64,000 nt of DNA from positions 1 to 64,000 of the forward strand of contig JAEUIH010000036.1 of assembly GCA_016795105.1 (NCBI GenBank), read 5' to 3'. The translations under genes and the position numbers were made by a program. Under the pieces are notes generated by a model. It did no database searches. It was not told the DNA's origin and saw only the letters and a program-made list of their open reading frames with translations. Source of the stretch: Planctomyces sp. GTDB taxonomy: Bacteria > Planctomycetota > Planctomycetia > Planctomycetales > Planctomycetaceae. Of the stretch, positions 8,478 to 17,264 are shown one piece after another (position 1 is the stretch's first letter; each line of letters starts with the position of its first letter).

Positions 8478-10040
8478 TCAGGCAGCGCGCCCAATACCGT
8501 TCGTTGTTGTTCGCGTTTCTGATCCCCCAGCTCGCATATCCAGATCGACGGTATCAGCTGCGATCCATCCGGACATCATCACCATGGGCATACCTGGACC
8601 GGGATGAGCGGAACCACCGGCAAGGTACAGTCCCTTCATTTCGGAAACACGATTTGCCGGCTTGAAAGCGCCCATGAATCGACCGTGGCTTGCCAGTCCG
8701 TAAATTGCTCCGTTGAGCACATGATACCGGCGATGAATATCGTACGGAGTCAGTGAGTGTTCGACCTCAATCCGTTCCTCGATGTCTTCCATGCCAGCTG
8801 TGGTCTTCAGTTTATTGATGATCACGTCTCGATACGCAGGAAGCATTTTGTTCCAGTTGTGATGCTTTCGCAGATACGGCGTATGAACCAGAACGTACAG
8901 GGCTTCGCCATTTCCCGGAGCAACACGATCCCCTGACAGAGATGGAGCACACACATAGCATGTGGGATCCGCCGCCGGTTCGCCTTTGCCGTAGATTTCT
9001 CCGAACTCGACATGTGGATCGCGACTAAAGACAAAATTGTGATGCAGGATGTGGTCGTACTTTTTGCGAAGTCCCAGATACAGAACAACGCCGGAACACG
9101 CGGCCTCAAACTTCCGTTTTGACATGAACTTCTCGGCGACCTGCTTTGGCAGCAACTCCTCACATGTTCGCACGCAGTCGGAGTTCGATACGACCACTTC
9201 CGCTTTGAGTTGCTCACCACTGTCCAGAGTGACACCCATCACCCGACCAGATTGCGAATCGATCGACTTGACCTGATGATTGATCACATATTTCACACCC
9301 AGCTCCCGACCAAGACGAACAAGGGCTTCCGGAACGGCACGAGTACCCCCCATTGGATACCAGATGCCCTCATCTGTCTGCATATGTGCGATTCCGCAAA
9401 GGACCGCCGGCGACGCTTCCGGGGACGAGCCCACATATTGAGTAAAGTGGTCAATCATCTGAGCAATTCGGTTATCCGGAATATGAGATCGCACCAGTCC
9501 GGCCACCGTTCGACCAAATCGAAGACTCAGCACATCCCGAAGGACATTGAGTGAGAATGACTCCTTCACATTCATTGTGTCTGCGATCCCACCAACGCTT
9601 TTCCAGAAGAAGAACTTCCGGGAGACTTCATCCAGCTTCTTTGAGATCGCCATGAATTTCTCATAGCCCTTACCGGTCGTGTCGGCGCCGGTAAAATCTC
9701 GCAGTCGAGTCTTCATTTCCGGCAATGATTCAACGAGGTCGAACTGGCTGCCATCTTCAAAGAAGCATCGCCACTGCGGGTCCAAACGCACCATATCCAG
9801 ATAGTCTTCCAGCTTTCGACCAGCTTCTGTGAAGACTCGCCGAAGTACTGAAGGCAGAGTCAGAATTGTTGGCCCCATATCAAAACGGTAGCCCTTGTCC
9901 TCCAGCAGCGCCGCTTTGCCGCCGAGCCAGTCGTTCTTCTCGATGACAGTGACCGAATACCCTCGTGCGGCCAGCGTACACGCTGACGCCAGGCCAGCCA
10001 GGCCACTGCCGATTACAATAACATCTGATTGAGAGTTCAT
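8478..10040 (-). CDS. crtP: CrtP-type carotenoid oxygenase (4,4'-diaponeurosporene oxygenase-like)
   Basis: 520 residues. The N-terminal FAD-binding motif GSGLAG (11-16) is followed by EKNDWLGGKAA and DMGPTILTLPSV. The C-terminal GGSAHPGPGMPMVMMSG closes the FAD site. The protein resembles staphylococcal CrtP more than CrtN: GPTILTLP, a DPQWRCFFEDG stretch and YVGSSPEASPAVL match conserved CrtP positions. CrtP oxidises the terminal methyl group of a C30 carotenoid to an aldehyde. The gene lies 25 bp after the aldehyde dehydrogenase gene that would take the product to the acid. A purely desaturating role cannot be excluded from sequence alone. Confidence 0.85.
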   Translation of the reverse strand: MNSQSDVIVIGSGLAGLASACTLAARGYSVTVIEKNDWLGGKAALLEDKGYRFDMGPTILTLPSVLRRVFTEAGRKLEDYLDMVRLDPQWRCFFEDGSQFDLVESLPEMKTRLRDFTGADTTGKGYEKFMAISKKLDEVSRKFFFWKSVGGIADTMNVKESFSLNVLRDVLSLRFGRTVAGLVRSHIPDNRIAQMIDHFTQYVGSSPEASPAVLCGIAHMQTDEGIWYPMGGTRAVPEALVRLGRELGVKYVINHQVKSIDSQSGRVMGVTLDSGEQLKAEVVVSNSDCVRTCEELLPKQVAEKFMSKRKFEAACSGVVLYLGLRKKYDHILHHNFVFSRDPHVEFGEIYGKGEPAADPTCYVCAPSLSGDRVAPGNGEALYVLVHTPYLRKHHNWNKMLPAYRDVIINKLKTTAGMEDIEERIEVEHSLTPYDIHRRYHVLNGAIYGLASHGRFMGAFKPANRVSEMKGLYLAGGSAHPGPGMPMVMMSGWIAADTVDLDMRAGGSETRTTTNGIGRAA

Positions 10041-10065
10041 TCTACATACCCTTTCTGAAACAGCA

Positions 10066-11670
10066 TCACGTTCGATGACTGCGTCTGATTTTGATTTGCT
10101 TCAGGGTTGCCCTGATCATCCGAGGCACTGCCATGAGTGACTGCAGCGGAGTCGCGGCATGTTCCAGCCGAATCAGTTGTGCAAGCACCTCAGCATCCGC
10201 TGAGGTCGGCTTCTGCAGATGCGGCCTGAACCAGTGGCGAGTGGCCACGATTGCCTTCAGTTGAGTCATCTCGAGTAGACCCGATTCACCGCGAGTCATA
10301 CCATGGCCGCTCAGTCCCCGACCGCCAAACGGAACGCGAGGATCGGCTGTCGGGACAATCATGTCGTTGATGACAACACAACCGACTGAAATACGGCGAG
10401 CAAACTGCCAGCTCCGTTCTGTGGAACCAAACACTGTGGCACTCAGCGCATATGGGCACTTCTGATTTTCATACAGAGCTTGTTCTGCGGATTCAACTCT
10501 TATGAATGACAGTACCGGCGCGAAGATGTCGGATTGGGTGACAGACATCTCAGATGTGACGTGATCAAGGATTGCGACGCCGGAGTATTCGGCCAGCGAA
10601 CTGTCGGAGGAAGGCCCGCAGATAAGTGCCGCACCATTTGATATCGCTTCACGAATCTTTAGATCCGCAATGTCTGATAGAGGGCGATCCGCATTACCGA
10701 TTGAACACGATCGTTCTTTTGATCCTGATCCCTGTTCGCTCCCCAGAGCCATTTTCTTCTTCAATAGTCGTATGATCTCATCCGTCTGCTTGCCGGTCGC
10801 GAACACCCGCCGGGGAGCCATACACGTTCTACTGTTATTCAATGTCAGCCCAAACATCAGGCAGTCACTGACCAGATTCAAATCCGCGTCTTCCAGAATG
10901 AAGACCGCATCACAGCCCGAGAGTTCCATCACCGATGGGGTTCCGGCATTGGCAAGTTCACCGCGGACTGCTCTGCCCGTGCTGGCTGAACCAGTAAGAA
11001 ACACTTTGTTGACACCATTTCGAATCGCCAAAGTCGCTGCCTCCGGTGACTCCGGCAATACCTGAATCAGCCCTTCCGGCAGGCCAGCGGATGCCGCCAA
11101 TGAAGCGAACAAATCAGCCACCTGAGAACAACCGACAGCTGGCTTAATCAGTACAGCGTTCCCTGCTGCAATGGCCTGCAATGCCTGGATGCCGGGCAAC
11201 ATCAGCGGATAATTCGACGGACCTATGATCAGCACAACACCCAGCGGTTCGGGTCTCAGAACCACCGAATTCCCCCAAAGCCACTTCGGTCGACTGCGGT
11301 TGCCGGCGGTTTTCTCACGCAGGATCTCTGCTGCTTCAGTCTCCAGATAACGACACGCGTCCAATAACGGAAGAACTTCAGCGGCTAACGTCTCGGCAAT
11401 GTTCTTCCTGTTAACGGAGACGGCCAGTGACTCAGGTTCAGCCGCGATTCGCAGACGGAACTGCTTCAGCACTTTCAAGCGATCCCGAATGGATTCGGCT
11501 GCCCACGCTGTTTGTTTGTTTCGAGCCGTCTCCCCCTGCAACCGCACGCGATGAACCAGTTCAGCAGTCAAAACCGGTCCCGCGGAAGCTTCGCCGTTAT
11601 CATCTGCGGAATGTAGTCGCAGCCGATTTCCAACAGAGCCCTTGAATGATTCGATCGAAGTCGGTCCCAT
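10066..11670 (-). CDS. aldehyde dehydrogenase of the carotenoid pathway
   Basis: 534 residues. An aldehyde dehydrogenase fold with NAD site GSASTG (227-232), general base Glu249 in MELSG and catalytic Cys283 in NNSRTCMAP. Asn153 in GPSNYPL matches the oxyanion Asn, although the usual PWN is PSN. By position between crtN and crtP it should oxidise the carotenoid terminal aldehyde to the carboxylate, the step named AldH in staphyloxanthin synthesis. The start overlaps the crtN stop (TAATG), indicating coupling. The tail after about residue 480 is basic and may bind membrane. Confidence 0.88.
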   Translation of the reverse strand: MGPTSIESFKGSVGNRLRLHSADDNGEASAGPVLTAELVHRVRLQGETARNKQTAWAAESIRDRLKVLKQFRLRIAAEPESLAVSVNRKNIAETLAAEVLPLLDACRYLETEAAEILREKTAGNRSRPKWLWGNSVVLRPEPLGVVLIIGPSNYPLMLPGIQALQAIAAGNAVLIKPAVGCSQVADLFASLAASAGLPEGLIQVLPESPEAATLAIRNGVNKVFLTGSASTGRAVRGELANAGTPSVMELSGCDAVFILEDADLNLVSDCLMFGLTLNNSRTCMAPRRVFATGKQTDEIIRLLKKKMALGSEQGSGSKERSCSIGNADRPLSDIADLKIREAISNGAALICGPSSDSSLAEYSGVAILDHVTSEMSVTQSDIFAPVLSFIRVESAEQALYENQKCPYALSATVFGSTERSWQFARRISVGCVVINDMIVPTADPRVPFGGRGLSGHGMTRGESGLLEMTQLKAIVATRHWFRPHLQKPTSADAEVLAQLIRLEHAATPLQSLMAVPRMIRATLKQIKIRRSHRT

Positions 11671-13238
11671 TACGCAGCCCTCCGCTGAGCGGCTGGCGCC
11701 ATCGGTAAAGCATCCGGAACCGAAGACAGCTCGGGAAACTCAAGCCCCAGCGCGTTGCACATCATCCGGGCCGAGATCCGAGCTGACTCATAGATTACCG
11801 GCAATCCGCTGCCTGGATGAGTGCCACCTCCAACAAGATAGACCTGCTTAAGATCACTAAAGTGGTTCCTCGGCCGAGCATGAAGCATCTGCCCAAGATT
11901 ATGGGCAAGATTGAATGTTGCCCCACGAAAGACCTGATAGGTGTTCTGCCAGTCGTCCGGAGTGATGACCTTCTCGAAGCGAATGCGATTTTCAACATCG
12001 TCAAGCCCAAGCCTGGCCAGTTGCTGCAGGACGCGTTTACGAAACATGGGCGTCTGCGATTTCCAGTCGACATGCGGACTCTGATTCGTCACCGGAGCAA
12101 GAACATAAAGAGTGCTCATTCCGTCCGGGGCCAGCGAACTGTCCGTAACACCCGCATTCTGAACGTAAATCGATGGATCTTCAGACAGGATCTTCAATCG
12201 ATCAATTTCATCCAGATTACGCTGATAGTCCTTCGCAATATAGATCGTATGGTGTGGAAGATGGTCATAGAGCCCGTCGATGCCGAGATACAGCATAAAT
12301 GTCGAACATGAATACTTGCTGCGATCCAGCTTTTGGTTGTTCCAGTTCTTCCGCAAGTGATCCGGCACCAGCGACTTCATCGCCTGAGCGAAGTCTGCGT
12401 TGATCACGAGAGAATCAAACGCCTGATCGCCGCTTCGGGTTCTCAAACCTACCGCTCTGCGACCATCAAAATGCAGTTGCTCGACAGGTTCATTCAGACG
12501 AATATCGACACCCAGATCACGAGCAACCTCGGCCATCTTCTCGCTGACCGCCGCACACCCTCCGGTTGGATGAAAAATCCCGTACTCGTATTCCAGAAAG
12601 GCCAGAATCGTGAACAGACTTGGACACTGAAATGGGGACATACCCAAATACTTGGACTGAAACGAAAACGCTGTCACCAGTCGATCGTCTGAAAAGTGTC
12701 TGCTAAGATCATCAGCCACAGATTGCCATGGTCGAACCCATGGTACCGCCTTCAGCACCGAGGGACGCAGTAAATCGAGCATACTGTTAAACGGAGATTC
12801 AAGAATCGGGCGAAATCGTTCCAGCTTGGTTCTGTTCTCTTTCATAAAGCGAACGAATGAGTCTGCATCCTGAGGCGCGATGCGAGCAATCTCGGACCGC
12901 ATTCGCTCAGGATCAGGAGTCGCATCGATTCGTCCACCAGCACCAAACTCAAGCCTGTATTGAGGATCCAGTCGAGTCATCGGGACTTCACGCCACAAGT
13001 TGCGGCCGACCGACTGGAAGATTTCATCGAGCACTCGAGGGTAAAGAAAGAATGTTGGCCCGGTATCAAACCGGAAGCCATCCGCCTCGATGGCAGCGCA
13101 TCGTCCTCCGACACGTTCTGCTCGTTCAAATATGGTGACGTCTGCGCCCGCCTGAGCCATGAGCATGGCGTTCGCCAGCCCGCCTGGCCCAGCGCCAACG
13201 ATGCAGACTCTCTTTCTGTTCGCAGGCATCCTTGCCAT
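11670..13238 (-). CDS. crtN: CrtN-type C30 carotenoid desaturase
   Basis: 522 residues. FAD motif GAGPGG (15-20), then FERAERVGGRCAA, DTGPTFFLYP, and near the C-terminus GGGTHPGSGLPVI. Several stretches match staphylococcal CrtN positions, notably CSTFMLYLGID, DYQRNLDEI and EDPSIYVQNAG. CrtN introduces double bonds into dehydrosqualene or squalene to give the yellow C30 polyene. It is the second gene of the operon, 49 bp after the synthase, which supports an acyclic C30 substrate. A start at Met4 (13229) is also possible. Confidence 0.87.
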   Translation of the reverse strand: MARMPANRKRVCIVGAGPGGLANAMLMAQAGADVTIFERAERVGGRCAAIEADGFRFDTGPTFFLYPRVLDEIFQSVGRNLWREVPMTRLDPQYRLEFGAGGRIDATPDPERMRSEIARIAPQDADSFVRFMKENRTKLERFRPILESPFNSMLDLLRPSVLKAVPWVRPWQSVADDLSRHFSDDRLVTAFSFQSKYLGMSPFQCPSLFTILAFLEYEYGIFHPTGGCAAVSEKMAEVARDLGVDIRLNEPVEQLHFDGRRAVGLRTRSGDQAFDSLVINADFAQAMKSLVPDHLRKNWNNQKLDRSKYSCSTFMLYLGIDGLYDHLPHHTIYIAKDYQRNLDEIDRLKILSEDPSIYVQNAGVTDSSLAPDGMSTLYVLAPVTNQSPHVDWKSQTPMFRKRVLQQLARLGLDDVENRIRFEKVITPDDWQNTYQVFRGATFNLAHNLGQMLHARPRNHFSDLKQVYLVGGGTHPGSGLPVIYESARISARMMCNALGLEFPELSSVPDALPMAPAAQRRAA

Positions 13239-13287
13239 TGCGTGTCCTTCAGGTATGAGTCAGGAGCGGCAAATTATGCCAACATTC

Positions 13288-14409
13288 TCATTGTGGTACA
13301 ATATGGGTCTCGACCGGTCTGACAGGTGAGACATCCGGGACTGGCAGGTGAGGCCCACGGTGTTCACCAAGTCCGGCATGCCCAGCATTCAGTTTGATCC
13401 CGGACGAACCTGAAACCGAGCTGTCGGGAATGGGCAGTACACACGATTCAGATTGGACCACGGAAAGAAGTCGAATCACTTCATCGCGAGTCAACTTGCT
13501 GCCAGTTCCGCCCTCTCGCAGTTTTCGCAGAGAGCCTTCCGCTAAAAGATACAAAAAGCGGCAATAGAAAATGATGTCCCGGGGGAAATCGTTCTTCTCA
13601 AGCAGACGGATATACATCAAAGCATCGCTCTGTCCACTCATCGCCAGCTCATAGATGGTCTCACGAGAAACCTCAACTGGAATGAACACGCGGCCGTTCA
13701 TAGCATCACGACCAGCGTCTTTCAGGATATTAATGAGCTGCAGAAACTCCCCAAAGCCCACTGACAGCGTCCGCAATTCCTGATGATCGACGAGTCCAGC
13801 GGGATGATGAATGATGAAAATGTCTGTCAGTAACTCACCCACAATCCCTGCGACTGCGTAACAATAGAGTCGAAGATCATTGACCGTTTGAATCTGAATT
13901 TGATTCGGAAAGTCCCGGGATGCATCGATAAAACGGATCATACCTGTGATGGTTGATGTCAATGCGTTCCCAATAACCTGAGATACATTTGGCGGCTGCT
14001 TATCAAAAATGGACAGGAGCCGTGGGAATTCCAGAAGCAGTCGTCCGGTTGGGGATTCTGCAGACCACAATCCTCCAAAGCATGCTAAGGCCGGAGTCGT
14101 GAGATCAGTATGTCCAGAAGACTTGCGATCAGAAGACGTGAATTCGGACGCACTTTCTTCGGGCTGGCTTCCGTCATGCCGACTGAAATAGTTTTTTAGG
14201 CGGTTGAGCAGTTGTTTTTTGAGAAGCGAGTCGCCTTCCGGAGCATCTTCAATACTGTCCGCAACCCGAAACAGAAGATAACTCAAGCCGATCTGTTGAC
14301 GCCTCTCGATCGCCAGCAAAGGGATCGCCAGAGCAAAAGTTCGACTGGTCCCCTGAAGGTGTTCGCCTATAAACTGGTCGTCGCTTTGGTACTGATGGAC
14401 TGCCGTCAT
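13288..14409 (-). CDS. squalene/dehydrosqualene synthase-like enzyme
   Basis: 373 residues. A head-to-head prenyl synthase (squalene/phytoene synthase family) joining two farnesyl diphosphates. The first Asp-rich motif is DSIED (51-55) and the second DAGRD (231-235). YCYAVAGIVGELLT (182-195) and INILKDAGRDAMNGRVFIP are family hallmarks. DSIED is closer to squalene synthases than to the DDxxD of CrtB, so the product may be squalene rather than dehydrosqualene. An insertion at about 78-106 is Ser/Glu-rich, and the last 55 residues are a Pro/Gly-rich tail absent from typical enzymes. It is the first gene of the operon and divergent from ispH. Confidence 0.85.
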   Translation of the reverse strand: MTAVHQYQSDDQFIGEHLQGTSRTFALAIPLLAIERRQQIGLSYLLFRVADSIEDAPEGDSLLKKQLLNRLKNYFSRHDGSQPEESASEFTSSDRKSSGHTDLTTPALACFGGLWSAESPTGRLLLEFPRLLSIFDKQPPNVSQVIGNALTSTITGMIRFIDASRDFPNQIQIQTVNDLRLYCYAVAGIVGELLTDIFIIHHPAGLVDHQELRTLSVGFGEFLQLINILKDAGRDAMNGRVFIPVEVSRETIYELAMSGQSDALMYIRLLEKNDFPRDIIFYCRFLYLLAEGSLRKLREGGTGSKLTRDEVIRLLSVVQSESCVLPIPDSSVSGSSGIKLNAGHAGLGEHRGPHLPVPDVSPVRPVETHIVPQ

Positions 14410-14531
14410 CTTTGAACCACGGTATCCTTTCCCGCATGTATCGTTGCACGAACGAGTGATCTTAGGTGTCGTGGCGCAGTTTACAAGGTCAGGTTTCAGA
14501 ACAGCAACACCGGGATTTATCAGGGAACCTC
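14410..14531. promoter_or_regulatory. divergent intergenic region between the carotenoid operon and ispH
   Basis: About 120 bases that must hold the promoters for the leftward nine-gene operon and for rightward ispH. No operator or sigma-type boxes could be read with confidence. An AGGGA at 14522-14526, five bases before the ispH ATG, is a plausible ribosome binding site. Confidence 0.5.
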
Positions 14532-15497
14532 ATGGACGTTTTGCTAGCCAGCCCTCGGGGATTCTGTGCCGGCGTCGATATGGCAATTGAATGCCTGAAT
14601 GAAACCATTCGCTGTGTCGGCCCAAAGATCTTTGTGTATCACGAAATCGTTCACAACAGAATCGTCGTTGACCATTTTAAGGATCAGGGCGTCACTTTCG
14701 TGGATTCGGTCGAGGAGGTCCCGCACGGCAGCACCCTCGTCTTCAGTGCTCATGGGGTCTCACCGGTCGTGCGAGACGCTGCCAGAGCACGAAGACTGCG
14801 GGTCATTGACGCAACATGTCCACTCGTAGCAAAGGTCCATCTCGAGGTAATTCGATACGCGCGTGAGGGGTATACGATCCTGCTGATTGGCCACAATGGG
14901 CATGATGAGATCGTTGGCACGATGGGAGAATCACCGGACAGTGTCATTCTGGTCGAATCCCCAGCGGACGTCGACCAACTTCCGTACGACGTTAGTCACA
15001 AACTCGCTTACTTGACGCAGACAACGCTGAGCCTTGATGAAGCGAATTCTGTGATAGAAAAGCTGCGTCAGCGATATCCGAACATTGAGTCGCCTGCAAA
15101 AGAGGACATTTGTTACGCAACGACGAATCGTCAGGAGGCAATCAGTACAATCCTGAAGTCAGCAGATCTGCTCATTGTAATCGGCAGTCAGAATAGCTCT
15201 AACAGTCGCCGACTGCTGGAGAAAGGTCTCGCGCAGGGAGTGCCGGGCCACCTGGTTGATGGTGTTGGTGACCTTCAACCGCAGTGGTTTGAGAACGTCA
15301 AGAGGGTTGTCATGACGGCCGGGGCGAGTGCTCCGGAATCGGCGGTCACCGAGTGCATCCAGTACCTGAAACAGCACTTCAACGCATCCGTATTGGATGC
15401 CATTCTTCGCGAAGAGAACGTGCAATTCCCGTTGCCTCGGGAATTGCAGATGCTCAGAAGCCGCACCCCTGCCCCTGCCGCAAATTCATCCAGATGA
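14532..15497 (+). CDS. ispH: 4-hydroxy-3-methylbut-2-enyl diphosphate reductase
   Basis: Last enzyme of the MEP pathway; it reduces HMBPP to IPP and DMAPP with a [4Fe-4S] cluster. From the ATG at 14532 the protein has 321 residues. The three cluster cysteines are visible as Cys12 (PRGFCAGV), Cys96 (DATCPLV) and Cys194 (EDICYATTNRQ). The acid-base Glu126 lies in HDEIVG, with His41 and His124 around the active site. An upstream frame reaches 14466, but the conserved start and AGGGA site favour 14532. Divergence from the carotenoid operon links precursor supply to the pigment pathway. It converges on the GH43-like gene, leaving 22 bp. Confidence 0.95.
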   Translation: MDVLLASPRGFCAGVDMAIECLNETIRCVGPKIFVYHEIVHNRIVVDHFKDQGVTFVDSVEEVPHGSTLVFSAHGVSPVVRDAARARRLRVIDATCPLVAKVHLEVIRYAREGYTILLIGHNGHDEIVGTMGESPDSVILVESPADVDQLPYDVSHKLAYLTQTTLSLDEANSVIEKLRQRYPNIESPAKEDICYATTNRQEAISTILKSADLLIVIGSQNSSNSRRLLEKGLAQGVPGHLVDGVGDLQPQWFENVKRVVMTAGASAPESAVTECIQYLKQHFNASVLDAILREENVQFPLPRELQMLRSRTPAPAANSSR

Positions 15498-15519
15498 CTA
15501 TCCACCGGCGCAGTGGCCC

Positions 15520-17040
15520 TCAATTTGTCCTGCCAAACACAGTGAACTCTGAGACCGCAGGAGTAATCCCGGCCGGAGTTTCAAGAATGACAAGGCGAGC
15601 GCGAATTGCCGTTGTGGGCGGTGACTCGCGATAGTCAATCAGCAAATCGTCGTCATTCCGGCTTCGATCAATCACCGTCGTCCATTGATCCCTGCGGGTC
15701 TCTAATTCGACTCGGTATCGCATCGGGCCTGCGTCTGCTCCTTGTTGAGTGTTCAGTCCGACATCACGCCAGATAATGCGGACGGCGTGGATGGTGGAGG
15801 GCAACAAGAAGTCCGTTGTGAGGGTTGGTTGCTGATCTTCAGTTGACGGTTGCCACCAGGTGCACAAATCGTTGTCGACTGCAAAACGTCCTTCGAGATT
15901 TGGCGCATTCGTCGAGCCAATCGTTCGCAGCTCGCCGTTCATTGGCAGCCAGCCAGTGCTGTGTGCCGCTGCAGGACTCACCGTCCCATTCGGAAGCCGT
16001 TGAGGCAAATGCTGAGGAAGTGAAGTAGCTTCGCGAACATAGAGTTCGCCGTTCTCATCAATATCAGCTCGATCCATCCCCAGTCGTCGTTCGAAGGCAT
16101 GAACAACGGCTGCTCGCACGCTGTAGAATGCCCATAACTCGTCGTTCGGACCAGCCACGATCGAACCATGGGCAGTACCTGTGATCAACCCATCAACGGT
16201 TCGCAGAATCGGATTCCGATTTTGAGGTGTGAATGGCCCGAGGGGAGAATCACCGACGTAGGCTCCCATCGCATAGCTTCGATTCTCAGTACCACCGGCA
16301 CTATAGGTCAGATAGTACTTCCCGTTTCGCTTCAGCATCCATGCCCCTTCCATCCAGCCGGTCCGAGGATTCTGATTCCACGCCCCAACAGCTTCCCAGG
16401 GAAATTTTGCCGAGTCAAACGGGATCAATTCTGACGGCGTGCCGATCACCTGTGTTGGATCAGCGGCGTTGAGCTCCACTCCCCAGATTCCTCCGGCGGG
16501 TGTGCAGCCCCAGTAATAGAACAGTCGATCGTCCGAGTCCGAAAACAACATCGGATCAACAAAGTCGGGTAACGTGCCACTCCGCTGAAGCTCGATTCTG
16601 CCAAGCTCTTCAAATGGACCAAGAGGTGATTCCGAAGCGTAGATCGGAGAGTTGCTGGCCATCAACAGGAATCGATTCCGATGCTTTACAATCGTTGGTG
16701 CGTACCCAGCGTCCCGCACATTAAGCGGATGATGCTTCCAGGTGGCACCAAGATCCTCACTGACCCAGGCCATATCAACAGACGGGTAAAGAAACCACTT
16801 TCCGTCATGCCACAACGCTGTAACATCCGCAAGTTCACGAAACTGCTGCTTGTATCCCAGTCTCCACATCCACTCCGGCCCGGTATCGGTCCCTGACAGG
16901 TCGCGAGCAAACCGTCCGATTGGATAATTGGGAATCGAAAGCGGATTGCACCAGGTGGATGGTGATGGATCATCCGCCTGTGATCTGCCAAGTGCAAAGA
17001 TGCTCAACGCCAGAATCACTGAGTATAGAAAGCATTTCAT
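15520..17040 (-). CDS. secreted GH43-like five-bladed propeller protein
   Basis: 506 residues from the ATG at 17040, where a clear Sec signal peptide begins (residues 1-20, cleavage near SQA). The frame extends to 17109 without signal character. The body resembles glycoside hydrolase family 43: a DVTALWHDGKWFLYPS first blade, DFVDPMLF, and GWMEGAWMLKRNGKYYLTYS, which carries the candidate acid Glu. The C-terminal part (about 370-506) resembles an F5/8 discoidin carbohydrate-binding domain. It would act outside the cytoplasm on a plant or algal polysaccharide; the linkage cannot be inferred. Its start lies 224 bp after the giant gene and contains a hairpin, so it may be a separate unit. Confidence 0.78.
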   Translation of the reverse strand: MKCFLYSVILALSIFALGRSQADDPSPSTWCNPLSIPNYPIGRFARDLSGTDTGPEWMWRLGYKQQFRELADVTALWHDGKWFLYPSVDMAWVSEDLGATWKHHPLNVRDAGYAPTIVKHRNRFLLMASNSPIYASESPLGPFEELGRIELQRSGTLPDFVDPMLFSDSDDRLFYYWGCTPAGGIWGVELNAADPTQVIGTPSELIPFDSAKFPWEAVGAWNQNPRTGWMEGAWMLKRNGKYYLTYSAGGTENRSYAMGAYVGDSPLGPFTPQNRNPILRTVDGLITGTAHGSIVAGPNDELWAFYSVRAAVVHAFERRLGMDRADIDENGELYVREATSLPQHLPQRLPNGTVSPAAAHSTGWLPMNGELRTIGSTNAPNLEGRFAVDNDLCTWWQPSTEDQQPTLTTDFLLPSTIHAVRIIWRDVGLNTQQGADAGPMRYRVELETRRDQWTTVIDRSRNDDDLLIDYRESPPTTAIRARLVILETPAGITPAVSEFTVFGRTN

Positions 17041-17169
17041 CGTGCACGCTCGAATATTTGAGGTCCAGTCAGGTTTCCGGTATTGCCAGTTTGAACAAAC
17101 TCTGGTCAATTGTCATGTCCACTCGCCAAACAACATTACCGGGTGCGGCGGCTGTTGTCCGGGTTCGAT

Positions 17170-17191
17170 CAACGATTGAGGACAATCGTTG
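17170..17191. repeat. hairpin of the TTG-AGGA-CAA family, copy 1
   Basis: CAACGATTG-AGGA-CAATCGTTG, a perfect 9-bp stem with loop AGGA, between the giant signalling gene and the GH43-like gene. Two relatives lie at 60262-60283 and 60302-60323. The stem differences are compensated in every copy. Confidence 0.7.
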
Positions 17192-17264
17192 TACAGACGT
17201 GCGTGCCAGCGGAGATTACAGGAACAAGCAGTCAGCGAATCAAACGGGTGCTGCTTGATGGTTT

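Noticed and set aside
13288-14409. carotenoid synthase as hopanoid-type HpnC/HpnD pair
   Set aside because: A single gene with both Asp motifs and no HpnE-like partner, so a HpnCDE squalene route is not shown here.
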